Shown: positions 53,995 to 62,282 of the stretch, one piece after another
Numbering within the stretch: position 1 is the first letter of the stretch
Layout: each line of letters starts with the position of its first letter
Assembly: GCF_009765835.1 (NCBI RefSeq)
Contig: NZ_LMUS01000001.1
Coordinates: 1,495,559-1,559,558, forward strand
From: Granulicella sp. L56
Lineage (GTDB): Bacteria; Acidobacteriota; Terriglobia; Terriglobales; Acidobacteriaceae
DNA length: 64,000 nucleotides
Reading direction: 5' to 3'
The notes under the pieces: generated by a model
Databases searched by the model: none
Seen by the model: only the letters and a program-made list of their open reading frames with translations
Told to the model about the DNA's origin: nothing
Translations under genes and position numbers: made by a program

Positions 53995-55815
53995 ATGAGG
54001 CGTCTTTTGCACAAATCCTTCCGTACCATCGCCCTCCTGACCGCATATTTAGGATTTCTCATGGCCATCCCCGTCGCTCAGACAGCCAACGCGCAACGCA
54101 TCTCTGCCGACGGTTCGCCACAGACCTTCCAGTACGTCTCCGATCAATACTTCAGCGATGTCTACTTCCACTTCTCTCCGACTGCGGGCACGAGTGCGGG
54201 GCTGCATCAATACGACACGCAGCTTGAGGATTACTCCGCTGCGGGGATTCAGAAGGAGATTGCGGCTCTTCACGACTTCGAGAAGAAGGTCGAAACGATT
54301 GACCCTACCGCTCTCGATGCCAGCGTCGCGGGGGACCGCGAGATTCTGCTGAATAATATTCGCTCGCAACTGCTGACGCTCGAAGTCATTCGGCCTTGGG
54401 AGAAGAACCCCGACACTTATTCCTCGGGTGTCACTAACTCCATCTTCGTCATCATGGAACGGCCTTATGCTCCTGCCGATACGCGGCTTCATGCTGTGGT
54501 GGAGCGCGAGAAGTTGATTCCGCAGGTGCTCGAAGAGGCACGGAAGAACCTTAAGAATCCGCCGCACATCTATACCGAGATCGCTCTCGAACAGATCGAC
54601 GGGCTGGTCAGCTTTTTTCAAAATGACGTGCCCAGCGCGTTTGCATCCGTTACCGATCCTGACACGAAGGCTGATTTCGCCAAGTCCAATGCGGCGGTCA
54701 TCGCGGCGCTTCAGTCTTACGGAGCGTGGATGAAGACCGATCTTCTTCCGCGTTCCAACGGCGACTTTCGACTTGGGGCGGATACGTTCCGCAAGAAGCT
54801 CTCCTATGACGAGATGGTTGATATTCCACTGGACAGACTTTTACAGATTGCCTTTGCCGACCTGCACAAGAACCAGGCTGAGTTCGCGCGCGTAGCAAAG
54901 GAGGTCGATCCTACCAAGACGCCACAGGAGGTCCTTGCCGAACTCGCCACCATTCATCCCGCGCCTGACCAGCTTCTTTCGGCATTCCACAGCACCTTCG
55001 ACTCGCTCATTACGTTTATTAATACGCACCACATCATTACCATCCCAAGCACGGTGCAACCTACGCTCGAAGAGACACCGCCGTTTATGCGCGCCACCAC
55101 CTTCGCTTCGATGGACCCTCCGGGGCCATTTGAGACGCACTCCGCGAAGGCCTATTTCAACGTAACGCTGCCGGAGAAAGACTGGACGGCGCAGCACATC
55201 GCCGAGCACATGGCCAGCTTCAACGTGGGCACGATTATCAGCACCAGCGTGCATGAGGCATATCCCGGCCACTATGTTCAGTTCCTCTGGATGCCTGAGT
55301 TTTCGAGCAAGATCCGCAAGGTGCTTGGAGCCAACACCAACATTGAAGGCTGGGCTCACTACACCGAGCAGATGATGCTCGACGAAGGCTACGACGCGCC
55401 CGGCCCGAATGCCACGGCTGCACAGATTCGCGAGTCGCATCTTGTCCGTCTTGGGCAGTTGCAGGATGCGCTGCTGCGCGACGCGCGCTTCGTCAACAGC
55501 ATCAAGCTGCACACCGGCGAGGGCGAGCCTGACGGAAAGTGGACGATGGAACAGGCTGAGGACTTCTTTGTGAAGGAGGGATACCAGTCGCGCTCCGTGG
55601 GTGTGGTTGAAACCAAACGAGGCACCTCTGACCCGACTTATCTTTACTACACACTGGGTAAGCTGGAGATCATGCAGCTCCGCGCGGACATGATGAAGAA
55701 AGAGGGCGCGGCCTTCAATCTTGAGACCTTCCACAACAACTTCATGCGCCAGGGCTTTGCTCCTATTGAGATCATTCGCAAAGCCATGCTGCATAGTGAC
55801 TCGCCAGTACTTTAA
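53995..55815 (+). CDS. Exported DUF885-family metallopeptidase
   Basis: 606 residues with a signal peptide ending TANAQR. The zinc-site motif is HEAYPGHY (420-427) with EGWAHYTEQMM (about 451) providing the downstream Glu, the pattern of DUF885, a gluzincin-like M3-related peptidase family. The all-helical body (NNIRSQLLTLEVIRPWEKNP) fits. It probably cleaves small peptides in the periplasm. Transcribed with the TonB-domain gene, from which it is separated by three bases. Confidence 0.85.
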   Translation: MRRLLHKSFRTIALLTAYLGFLMAIPVAQTANAQRISADGSPQTFQYVSDQYFSDVYFHFSPTAGTSAGLHQYDTQLEDYSAAGIQKEIAALHDFEKKVETIDPTALDASVAGDREILLNNIRSQLLTLEVIRPWEKNPDTYSSGVTNSIFVIMERPYAPADTRLHAVVEREKLIPQVLEEARKNLKNPPHIYTEIALEQIDGLVSFFQNDVPSAFASVTDPDTKADFAKSNAAVIAALQSYGAWMKTDLLPRSNGDFRLGADTFRKKLSYDEMVDIPLDRLLQIAFADLHKNQAEFARVAKEVDPTKTPQEVLAELATIHPAPDQLLSAFHSTFDSLITFINTHHIITIPSTVQPTLEETPPFMRATTFASMDPPGPFETHSAKAYFNVTLPEKDWTAQHIAEHMASFNVGTIISTSVHEAYPGHYVQFLWMPEFSSKIRKVLGANTNIEGWAHYTEQMMLDEGYDAPGPNATAAQIRESHLVRLGQLQDALLRDARFVNSIKLHTGEGEPDGKWTMEQAEDFFVKEGYQSRSVGVVETKRGTSDPTYLYYTLGKLEIMQLRADMMKKEGAAFNLETFHNNFMRQGFAPIEIIRKAMLHSDSPVL

Positions 55816-55819
55816 GCCC

Positions 55820-55917
55820 AAAGACCTAACACCGATTTACACTGATTAAACCGATAAGGCTTGAATTGTTCTTCGTAGTTAATCGGTGCGATCGATGTAA
55901 ATCGGTGTTAGGTCTTT
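55820..55917. repeat. Perfect 22-bp inverted repeat element upstream of galU
   Basis: A left arm at 55820-55841 (starts AAAGACCTAACACCG) is the exact reverse complement of the right arm 55896-55917. The 54-base interior holds further partial pairing (ACTGATTAAACCG with GTTAATCGGT). It starts five bases after the DUF885 stop. There is no open frame and no T run. Confidence 0.8.
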
Positions 55918-55994
55918 CTGCCGCCATTGGATTGATTCACTTGTAACTCCTGCCTGCTAGCATTTTCAACAATCAAATTGCATCCAAGGAATTT

Positions 55995-56882
55995 ATGACC
56001 CAAAAGACTCCCCAGAAGATTCGCAAAGCTGTCTTCCCAGCCGCAGGCATGGGCACTCGCTTCCTGCCTGCAACCAAGGCGCTGCCAAAAGAGATGCTCT
56101 GTCTCGTCGACAAACCGCTGATCCAGTACGGCATCGAAGAGGCTGTGGCGGCCGGCTGCACCGAGATCATCATCATTACCAGCCGCGGTAAAGGCATTAT
56201 GGAGGACCACTTCGACCGCAGCCCTGAACTCGAAGCCGCGCTCGAAGCCAAGAACAAGACTGCGCTACTCGAAATCGCGCGCAGCGTCTCAAAGCTCGCC
56301 AAGATCACCTACACTCGTCAGTCGGAGCCGCTCGGCCTGGGCCATGCTGTCCTTCAGGCTAAAGAGATTGTCGGGAACGAGCCTTTCGCTGTATTGCTGC
56401 CTGACGATATCGTCGACGCCACTGTTCCCTGCATGAAGCAGATGGTCGAAGCGTTCAACGAGACGCAGTGCAGCATTCTCGGCTCCGAGGTTGTCGAAGG
56501 CGCGGCCATCTCGGCCTATGGCTGCCTCGATTGCACGCCCGATCCAAAGAATCCTCGCCTGCTCGCCGTAAAGAACATGGTCGAGAAGCCGAAGCCGAAA
56601 GAAGCGCCTTCGCAGAACGCCATCATCGGGCGCTACATTCTTACTCCGCGCATCTTCGAAATGATCGAAGGCATCACTCCCGGCGCGGGCGGCGAGCTGC
56701 AGCTCACCGATGCCATTAAGGCCCTGCTGCAATACGAAAAGGTCTACGGCTTCAGCTATGAGGGCAAGCGTCACGATGCCGGGGACAAGCTGGGCTTCCT
56801 GAAGGCCACCGTCGAGCTCGCGCTCAAGCGCGAGGACCTCGGGCCGGCGTTTCGTGCCTGGCTTAAATCTTTTCCAATCTAA
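55995..56882 (+). CDS. galU: UTP-glucose-1-phosphate uridylyltransferase
   Basis: 295 residues with AAGGA before the start. KAVFPAAGMGTRFLPATKALPKEMLCLVDKPLIQY is the nucleotide-binding signature, followed by LGLGHAVLQAK and FAVLLPDDIV (metal-binding Asp). Produces UDP-glucose for polysaccharide synthesis and the Leloir pathway. Single gene with its own terminator-like hairpin. Confidence 0.95.
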   Translation: MTQKTPQKIRKAVFPAAGMGTRFLPATKALPKEMLCLVDKPLIQYGIEEAVAAGCTEIIIITSRGKGIMEDHFDRSPELEAALEAKNKTALLEIARSVSKLAKITYTRQSEPLGLGHAVLQAKEIVGNEPFAVLLPDDIVDATVPCMKQMVEAFNETQCSILGSEVVEGAAISAYGCLDCTPDPKNPRLLAVKNMVEKPKPKEAPSQNAIIGRYILTPRIFEMIEGITPGAGGELQLTDAIKALLQYEKVYGFSYEGKRHDAGDKLGFLKATVELALKREDLGPAFRAWLKSFPI

Positions 56883-56901
56883 AGTGGGACAAACAAAGAC
56901 G

Positions 56902-56934
56902 CCCATCCTTCGCAACTTCATCACGAAGGATGGG
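56902..56934 (+). terminator. Terminator-like hairpin after galU
   Basis: CCCATCCTTCG and CGAAGGATGGG form 11 pairs around an 11-base loop; the flanks AAGAC and GTCTT extend the pairing after a small bulge and supply a short T-rich end. Confidence 0.65.
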
Positions 56935-57035
56935 ATGTCTTCATTCCATTTACTCCATCTCACCCCTAAGCACCGTTCTCGTACCTCGGGCATCCAATCA
57001 TCGACGCGCCTTTGAAGGACGCGAAGGAGTAACCA

Positions 57036-58085
57036 ATGCCGTCACTGTTCGACCCGATTCAACTCGGCGACCTGCAGCTTCCCAACCGCATCTTCATGGC
57101 GCCGCTTACTCGTCTCCGCGGCACGTTTGACCACATCCCCACCGCAATGATGATCGAGTACTACACCCAGCGCGCCAGCGCGGGACTCATCATCTCCGAA
57201 GGAACGCCGGTCGATCCTATGGGCGTCGGTTACGCTAACGTTCCCGGCATCTGGTCGCAGGCGCAGGTCGAGGCGTGGAAGCCCGTTACCGCCGCCGTCC
57301 ATCATGCCGGAGGTCGCATCTTCGCGCAGATCTGGCACGTCGGCCGCATCTCCGATCCCGAATTTCTCAATGGACAGCTTCCCGTCGCACCCAGCGCCAT
57401 AGCGGCATCGGGGACTGTCAGCCTGCTTCGTCCGCAGCGCGCCTTCCCTACTCCGCGAGCGCTCGAGCTCGACGAGGTCAAGGGCGTGGTCGAAGCCTTC
57501 CGCCGTGGCGCGCAGAACGCACAGGCTGCCGGATTCGACGGCGTCGAGCTGCATGGAGCCAATGGCTATCTGCTCGACCAGTTTCTTCAGGACGGCTCTA
57601 ACCACCGCACCGACGAGTATGGCGGCCCCATTGAAAACCGCGCCCGGCTGATGCTCGAAGCTGCCGATGCCGCCATCTCCGTCTTCGGCGCTGGGCGGGT
57701 CGGAATGCATCTCGCGCCGCGCGGCGATTCTCACGGCATCTCCGACTCCAACTTAACCGCGACCTTCAGTTACGTCGCCCGCGAGCTGGGCCGACGCAAG
57801 ATCGCCTTTATCGCTGCGCGCGAGCACGTCGGCCCTGACAGCATCGGGCCCCAGCTCAAGCAGATATTCGGCGGCACCTTCGTCGCAAATGAAGCCATCG
57901 ACCAGCAGACGGGGCAACAGCTTCTCGACGAAGGAAAGGCAGATGCCGTGGCCTTTGGCAAGCTTTTCATCGCAAACCCTGACCTGCCTGCCCGTTTCGC
58001 GAAACACGCGCCGCTTAATCGGCCTGAGCCAAATACCTTCTATGCTCCCGGGCGTCATGGTTATACGGACTACCCTTCTCTGTAG
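57036..58085 (+). CDS. Old Yellow Enzyme family NADH:flavin oxidoreductase (alkene reductase)
   Basis: 349 residues with GGAG upstream. NRIFMAPLTRLRG, LIISEGTPVDPMGVGYANVPGIW, GGRIFAQIWHVGRIS, GFDGVELHGANGYLLDQFLQDGSNHRTDEYGG and the C-terminal ADAVAFGKLFIANPDLPARF are the standard OYE blocks (FMN site, active-site His-Gly-Ala-Asn and Tyr). Close to the NemA/XenB subgroup. Reduces activated double bonds or nitro compounds with NAD(P)H. Confidence 0.92.
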   Translation: MPSLFDPIQLGDLQLPNRIFMAPLTRLRGTFDHIPTAMMIEYYTQRASAGLIISEGTPVDPMGVGYANVPGIWSQAQVEAWKPVTAAVHHAGGRIFAQIWHVGRISDPEFLNGQLPVAPSAIAASGTVSLLRPQRAFPTPRALELDEVKGVVEAFRRGAQNAQAAGFDGVELHGANGYLLDQFLQDGSNHRTDEYGGPIENRARLMLEAADAAISVFGAGRVGMHLAPRGDSHGISDSNLTATFSYVARELGRRKIAFIAAREHVGPDSIGPQLKQIFGGTFVANEAIDQQTGQQLLDEGKADAVAFGKLFIANPDLPARFAKHAPLNRPEPNTFYAPGRHGYTDYPSL

Positions 58086-58200
58086 AAAAGAGTAGGGCTG
58101 CCAGACACTATGTCCTCTATTTTTCGAACCGCTCCTCAAAAACGCGGCCTGAACTTCCTGCATCTCACTATGAGAGTACTCATAAAATCCTGGAGAAGAG

Positions 58201-58674
58201 ATGCCAACCGAAAAAACTGCCAAAGCTTCCGTCACCCGCAAAAAACTCATCGATGCCCTCAACGAAGACCTCGCCCGCGAATATCAGGCCATCATTGCGT
58301 ACGTCAATTATTCCCAGGTCCTCAAGGGCGCGCAGTATATGAACATCGCCGCTGAACTGGCCGTGCACGCCGGTGAAGAGCTGGCCCACGCCATCACCAT
58401 CGCCAACCAGATCGACTACCTCGGCGGAATGCCCAGCGTTACCCCCAAGCCGGTCAAGACCTCCGAGAAGGCCACGGACATGCTTCACTTCGATCTGGAT
58501 AATGAGAACGAGACGATCCGCCAGTATCGCCGCCGCGTCAAGCAGTGCGACGAGCTTGGCGAGTTCGCCACGGCGGAGCATATCCGCGACATCCTTCTGC
58601 AGGAGCAGGACCACCAGATCTCTCTCGCTACCGCCCTCGGTATCGATGTTCCCGATGTAGGCATCGCAGACTAA
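58201..58674 (+). CDS. Ferritin-like/bacterioferritin-type protein
   Basis: 157 residues with GGAGAAG before the start. A four-helix bundle with di-iron ligands: LNEDLAREYQAIIAY (Glu), HAGEELAHAITIA (E-x-x-H), NENETIRQYRRRV (Glu) and LLQEQDHQISLA (E-x-x-H). Probably stores iron or consumes peroxide; heme binding cannot be judged. Strong terminator downstream. Confidence 0.85.
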   Translation: MPTEKTAKASVTRKKLIDALNEDLAREYQAIIAYVNYSQVLKGAQYMNIAAELAVHAGEELAHAITIANQIDYLGGMPSVTPKPVKTSEKATDMLHFDLDNENETIRQYRRRVKQCDELGEFATAEHIRDILLQEQDHQISLATALGIDVPDVGIAD

Positions 58675-58694
58675 CTCTCGTCTTATGCGTAAAT

Positions 58695-58733
58695 AAAGTG
58701 CCGTCACCGTTAGCTTTCGGTGACGGCACTTTT
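58695..58733 (+). terminator. Rho-independent terminator of the ferritin-like gene
   Basis: AAAGTGCCGTCACCG and CGGTGACGGCACTTT pair perfectly over 15 bases around an eight-base loop, with a TTTT end. Confidence 0.92.
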
Positions 58734-58754
58734 CGTGGAACCTTTGACCAGGTC

Positions 58755-58835
58755 GGGCCTTCAGCCCTTGCATTTCCTGCTTGTACGTTTCATGGGGCTG
58801 TGCCCCATGCTGGTATAGACCGCGCCTTCAGCGCG
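58755..58835. repeat. Dispersed hairpin repeat family B, copy 2 (three hairpins)
   Basis: GGGCCTTCAGCCC (58755-58767), ATGGGGCTGTGCCCCAT (58792-58808) and CGCGCCTTCAGCGCG (58821-58835) are three consecutive short palindromes with CTTCA-type loops. No coding potential. Related to the pair at 30631-30686. Confidence 0.7.
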
Positions 58836-58919
58836 AAGTTCGTTCTCACCGCTCATCATCGATATAGGAGCAACGACTTACTCCGGGGAATATGTCGATA
58901 CGGTTTAGCCAAGGCCAAT

Positions 58920-60032
58920 CTATTTCTTTTTCGGCGGCGACTTTTTGCGAAGGTCCTTCATCGTTCCTCGCGGAAAGCCAGTCGATTCGCGCACCACAAG
59001 GTCGGTCTGAATGTTGTACTCGTGCTTCTGCACGGATTTCTCCGTCCCTTCCGCACAGGCCCGCAATGCGGTCACCGCTGCCTTTGCCAGATCGAAGCGC
59101 GACATCTGGACCGTCGTCAGCGGAGGGATGGTCACCTCGGCGATGTGAATGTTGTCGAAGCCGATGACCGAGAGATCGTCCGGCACCCGCAACCCGGCAC
59201 GGTACATCGTGTGCAGCACGCCGATGGCGGTCATATCGTTCGAGCACATCACCGCGGTCGGCATGTTTTTTTCTGCCAGCAGTTGCTGCATGGCCGCCAT
59301 GCCACCTTCCAAAGTATGGTCACCCTGCAGAATCCACGCCGGGTTAGGTGCGATGCCGCACTCGCGCAGCGATTCCAAAAATGCGTCGAGGCGGGACTGA
59401 GCCGAATGGAGGCCCACGGGGCCACGCAGGAAGGCGATATTTCTATGTCCCAGTGCCGCGAGGTGTTGCACGCCCTGGCGTATGCCGTGGTGATAATCCA
59501 CCTTCAGCACGTTAATGCCGGGACCATCCGGCCCTACATCGACAAAGACCAACGGCACCTTGCGCTGGGCCAACTGGTCCAGCAGTGGCGCCTCGATGCC
59601 GAAGGTCATGACCGCGACACCGTCCACCTTGCGCTCCAACATGCGGCGGATGCAGTGCGACATGCGCTTGGGATCGTGGTTGGTCGAGCTTACCAGTATC
59701 TCGTACCCATGCTCGACGGCGATGTCCTCAAAGCCCTGAATCAGCTCAGGGAAGAATGGGTTGGTGATTTCGGAGACGATCAGGCCCAGGATCCAACTGC
59801 GCCCGGATACAAGGGCTCTCGCCTGCGTGTTGGGAAAGTAGTCAAGCTCTTCGATGACCTCCCACACGCGCTTGGCGATCTTTGCGTTCACCGTCGGTAC
59901 GCGGTTGATCGTGCGCGAAACAGTTGCAATCGAAACGTTCGCCAGACGCGCAATGGTGCGAATATCCATACGCTCCGGGGTCTTCTTCGTCGTCGTGCGC
60001 TTCTTCTTCGTGCTCTGTCCAAGGTTGGCCAT
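58920..60032 (-). CDS. LacI-family regulator, probable arabinose-locus repressor
   Basis: 370 residues from ATG 60032. A basic tail (STKKKRTTTKKTPER) comes before the LacI helix-turn-helix MDIRTIARLANVSIATVSRTINRV; the hinge helix is QARALVSGRSW. The effector domain (ILGLIVSEITNPFF, TAVMCSNDMTAIGVLHTMYRAG, LSVIGFDNIHIAEVTIPPLTTV) is complete. Divergent from the GH51 gene; two CG-centred operators stand ahead of GH51 and araB, so arabinose or a derivative is the likely inducer. Confidence 0.9.
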   Translation of the reverse strand: MANLGQSTKKKRTTTKKTPERMDIRTIARLANVSIATVSRTINRVPTVNAKIAKRVWEVIEELDYFPNTQARALVSGRSWILGLIVSEITNPFFPELIQGFEDIAVEHGYEILVSSTNHDPKRMSHCIRRMLERKVDGVAVMTFGIEAPLLDQLAQRKVPLVFVDVGPDGPGINVLKVDYHHGIRQGVQHLAALGHRNIAFLRGPVGLHSAQSRLDAFLESLRECGIAPNPAWILQGDHTLEGGMAAMQQLLAEKNMPTAVMCSNDMTAIGVLHTMYRAGLRVPDDLSVIGFDNIHIAEVTIPPLTTVQMSRFDLAKAAVTALRACAEGTEKSVQKHEYNIQTDLVVRESTGFPRGTMKDLRKKSPPKKK

Positions 60033-60220
60033 AGAGAGTATCAGGAATGCGTTTACAGAATAGCCTACGCAGCTAAAACGATTATGTAACCCGATAGCCT
60101 CCACATTGGCACATCGCCCGCTACAGAGACCGCGATTCGCAGCCTGTGCACCGTTCCCCCCGGCAACTCTCGGAAGATCTCTTTCGTCCGAGCCACTCTT
60201 TCCCCAACCGGATCCATTTA

Positions 60221-60236
60221 TTGGAAACGTTTGCTG
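60221..60236. promoter_or_regulatory. LacI-type operator ahead of the GH51 gene
   Basis: TTGGAAACGTTTGCTG has a perfect AAACGTTT core centred on CG, the usual LacI-family form. It lies about 80 bases before the GTG start. The same core recurs ahead of araB. Confidence 0.6.
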
Positions 60237-60312
60237 TTAATCGGCCTCGCCACTACAGTGGATGTGTCGAGGGCAGACATCGTCCCTGAATTCACCGCAT
60301 AGGAGAAACCCC

Positions 60313-61968
60313 GTGGACCGTAGAAGATTCCTGCAGGCATCGTCACTCGCCGGAGCCGCATTCGCATTCGCTGCCCGTCCCGCATGGAGCGCAACCGCCG
60401 ATGCACATGTCGAAGTTCTGCTCGACGAGAGCGTCGGCACCATCGCGCCCGAGATCTACGGCCAGTTCACCGAGCATCTCGGCGGCGTCATCTATGACGG
60501 TATCTGGGTAGGCGAGGACTCGCCCATCCCAAACGTCGGCGGGATACGCAAGCAGATCATCGATCGGATGAAGCAGATCCACGTCCCCGTCGTGCGCTGG
60601 CCCGGCGGCTGCTTCGCCGACAGCTACGACTGGCGAGACGGTGTTGGTCCACGCAAGGACCGGCCCACCCGCACCAACTTCTGGGCTGACGATCCCGACG
60701 CAGCGCGGCTGAAGGGCAACGCCGTTCAGGCTTATGAAAATAACGCCTTTGGTACGGACGAATTTGTACGCTTCTGCAATCTCAGCGGTGCCGAGCCCTA
60801 CCTCGCGAGCAATCTGCGCAGCCTGCCCGCGCTCGAGTTCTCTCGCTGGGTCGAATATTGCAACTCGCCCGCCGACTCCACCACGCTGGCGAAGCAGCGT
60901 GCAGGCAACGGCTCTGCTGCTCCCTATGATGTGAAGTATTGGGGCGTCGGCAACGAAAGCTGGGGTTGCGGCGGCAACTTCGAGCCGGAGGAATATGCCG
61001 AGGAGTTTCGCCGCTTCACCACCTGGGTTCCACACTACGGCGTGCCGCTCTCGTTCATCGGCTCAGGCCCCAACGACAACAATCTGGAGTGGACCAACGG
61101 CTTCTTCGAGGCGCTGCGCAAAAAGAACTATATGCCGCGCGAGCTTCATGGGTGGAGCGTCCACTACTACACCTGGAACCTGAGCCTGGGTCAGACCACC
61201 GACTGGGTCGCGGGCAAGCGCGATGCGCTCGACTTCGACGAGACCGGATGGTACGAACTCTTCCTGCAGGGCCTCTACATGGAAGAGATCGTGCGAGCGC
61301 AGTGGGGATTACTGGGTGAATTCGATCCCAACCGCAACATCAAGCTCGTCGTGGATGAGTATGGACCCTGGTACAAACCCGGCACCCAACTCGATCCCAC
61401 ACACCTGCTCGGCCAGCAGGTTACTCTTCGCGATGCTTTGCTGACCGCCATGACGCTCGACATCTTCAACCGCCATGCGGAAAAAGTCGGCATGGCCGCC
61501 TGCGCGCAACTGGTCAATTGCCTGAATGCCCTCTTTTTTTCGCACGAAGACAAGTTCATCACCACCCCAGTCTTCCACGTCTTCGATATGTACGCCGCGC
61601 ATCAGGGCGCTCAATCACTGCGCGTGAACTTCTCTTCGCCGCAGATCCACTATCAACGTAACGGCAAGCCCACCACGCTGGCGGGATTGCTCGGCTCTGC
61701 CTCCATGCGCGGCAAAACTGTCACGATCACCGCGACCAACCCCGACCTCAAAGAGTCGAAGGTGACCGAGATTGCTCTTCGGGGCTCTGCAAGGATAGCC
61801 TCCGCGGAGGCATCGGTACTGACCGACGCCGACATGCACGCCCACAACACGTTCGAGCAGCCTAATGCCGTTCAGCTCAAAAAGCTGGCAGTCGATGTGC
61901 AGGGTGGCCGGTTGAATATCACCATTCCTCCGGCTTCTGTCTCGCGCATCACCATCCAGCTCGCCTAA
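60313..61968 (+). CDS. Tat-exported GH51 alpha-L-arabinofuranosidase
   Basis: 551 residues from a GTG at 60313 with AGGAG ahead; a 5'-longer frame would extend into the promoter. A twin-arginine signal (DRRRFLQASSLAGAAFAFAA, cut near AWSA) is clear. GH51 barrel: EIYGQFTEHLGG, VVRWPGGCFADSYDWRDGVGP, acid/base Glu215 in YWGVGNESWGCGG and nucleophile Glu349 in LVVDEYGPWY. A C-terminal beta-sandwich follows. Removes terminal alpha-L-arabinofuranose from arabinan or arabinoxylan. GH51 enzymes are often cytoplasmic; this one is exported folded. Confidence 0.93.
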   Translation: MDRRRFLQASSLAGAAFAFAARPAWSATADAHVEVLLDESVGTIAPEIYGQFTEHLGGVIYDGIWVGEDSPIPNVGGIRKQIIDRMKQIHVPVVRWPGGCFADSYDWRDGVGPRKDRPTRTNFWADDPDAARLKGNAVQAYENNAFGTDEFVRFCNLSGAEPYLASNLRSLPALEFSRWVEYCNSPADSTTLAKQRAGNGSAAPYDVKYWGVGNESWGCGGNFEPEEYAEEFRRFTTWVPHYGVPLSFIGSGPNDNNLEWTNGFFEALRKKNYMPRELHGWSVHYYTWNLSLGQTTDWVAGKRDALDFDETGWYELFLQGLYMEEIVRAQWGLLGEFDPNRNIKLVVDEYGPWYKPGTQLDPTHLLGQQVTLRDALLTAMTLDIFNRHAEKVGMAACAQLVNCLNALFFSHEDKFITTPVFHVFDMYAAHQGAQSLRVNFSSPQIHYQRNGKPTTLAGLLGSASMRGKTVTITATNPDLKESKVTEIALRGSARIASAEASVLTDADMHAHNTFEQPNAVQLKKLAVDVQGGRLNITIPPASVSRITIQLA

Positions 61969-61991
61969 ACCGCTCGGACCATCCAGAACGC

Positions 61992-62033
61992 CCAGGTTCC
62001 ATCTCTCGCGCGACTGCGAGGAATGGAACCTGG
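61992..62033 (+). terminator. Hairpin behind the GH51 gene
   Basis: CCAGGTTCCAT and ATGGAACCTGG form 11 pairs; the loop has a second small stem CTCGC/GCGAG. No T run follows, so it may slow rather than stop transcription. Confidence 0.5.
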
Positions 62034-62116
62034 ACATGGTCGCTTTCTCCCGTTCCGACAGTCTCACCCTGAAAAACCTTATTGACATCGATAGATTAAA
62101 GAAGATAGCGTTATTT

Positions 62117-62130
62117 GGTAAACGTTTTCT
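62117..62130. promoter_or_regulatory. LacI-type operator ahead of araB
   Basis: GGTAAACGTTTTCT holds the same AAACGTTT core as the site at 60221, about 155 bases before the araB start. Confidence 0.55.
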
Positions 62131-62282
62131 TCAATATTTAATCAAAACACTCTAATCTGAATTGATGGATTGTTCTTCTATGCTCATGATGATCGTCAAG
62201 CTGGCCCGATCCGCCGTCACCCTTTTAAAGCAAGGCTCTCTTGCAAAGCACGATCTAACCTGCGAACGGGGACAATAACACC

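Larger units (their letters stand above)
61969..62282. other. 314-bp region between GH51 and araB: hairpin and regulated promoter
   Basis: No gene. A hairpin (61992-62033) follows GH51, and the AT-rich second half holds the LacI-type operator and the araB promoter. araB has GGGGACAATAACACC before its ATG. Confidence 0.6.

Noticed and set aside
58545..60089. 514-codon forward frame opposite the second LacI gene
   Set aside because: Overlaps the ferritin-like gene, a terminator, a repeat and the LacI gene; composition is that of an antisense shadow.
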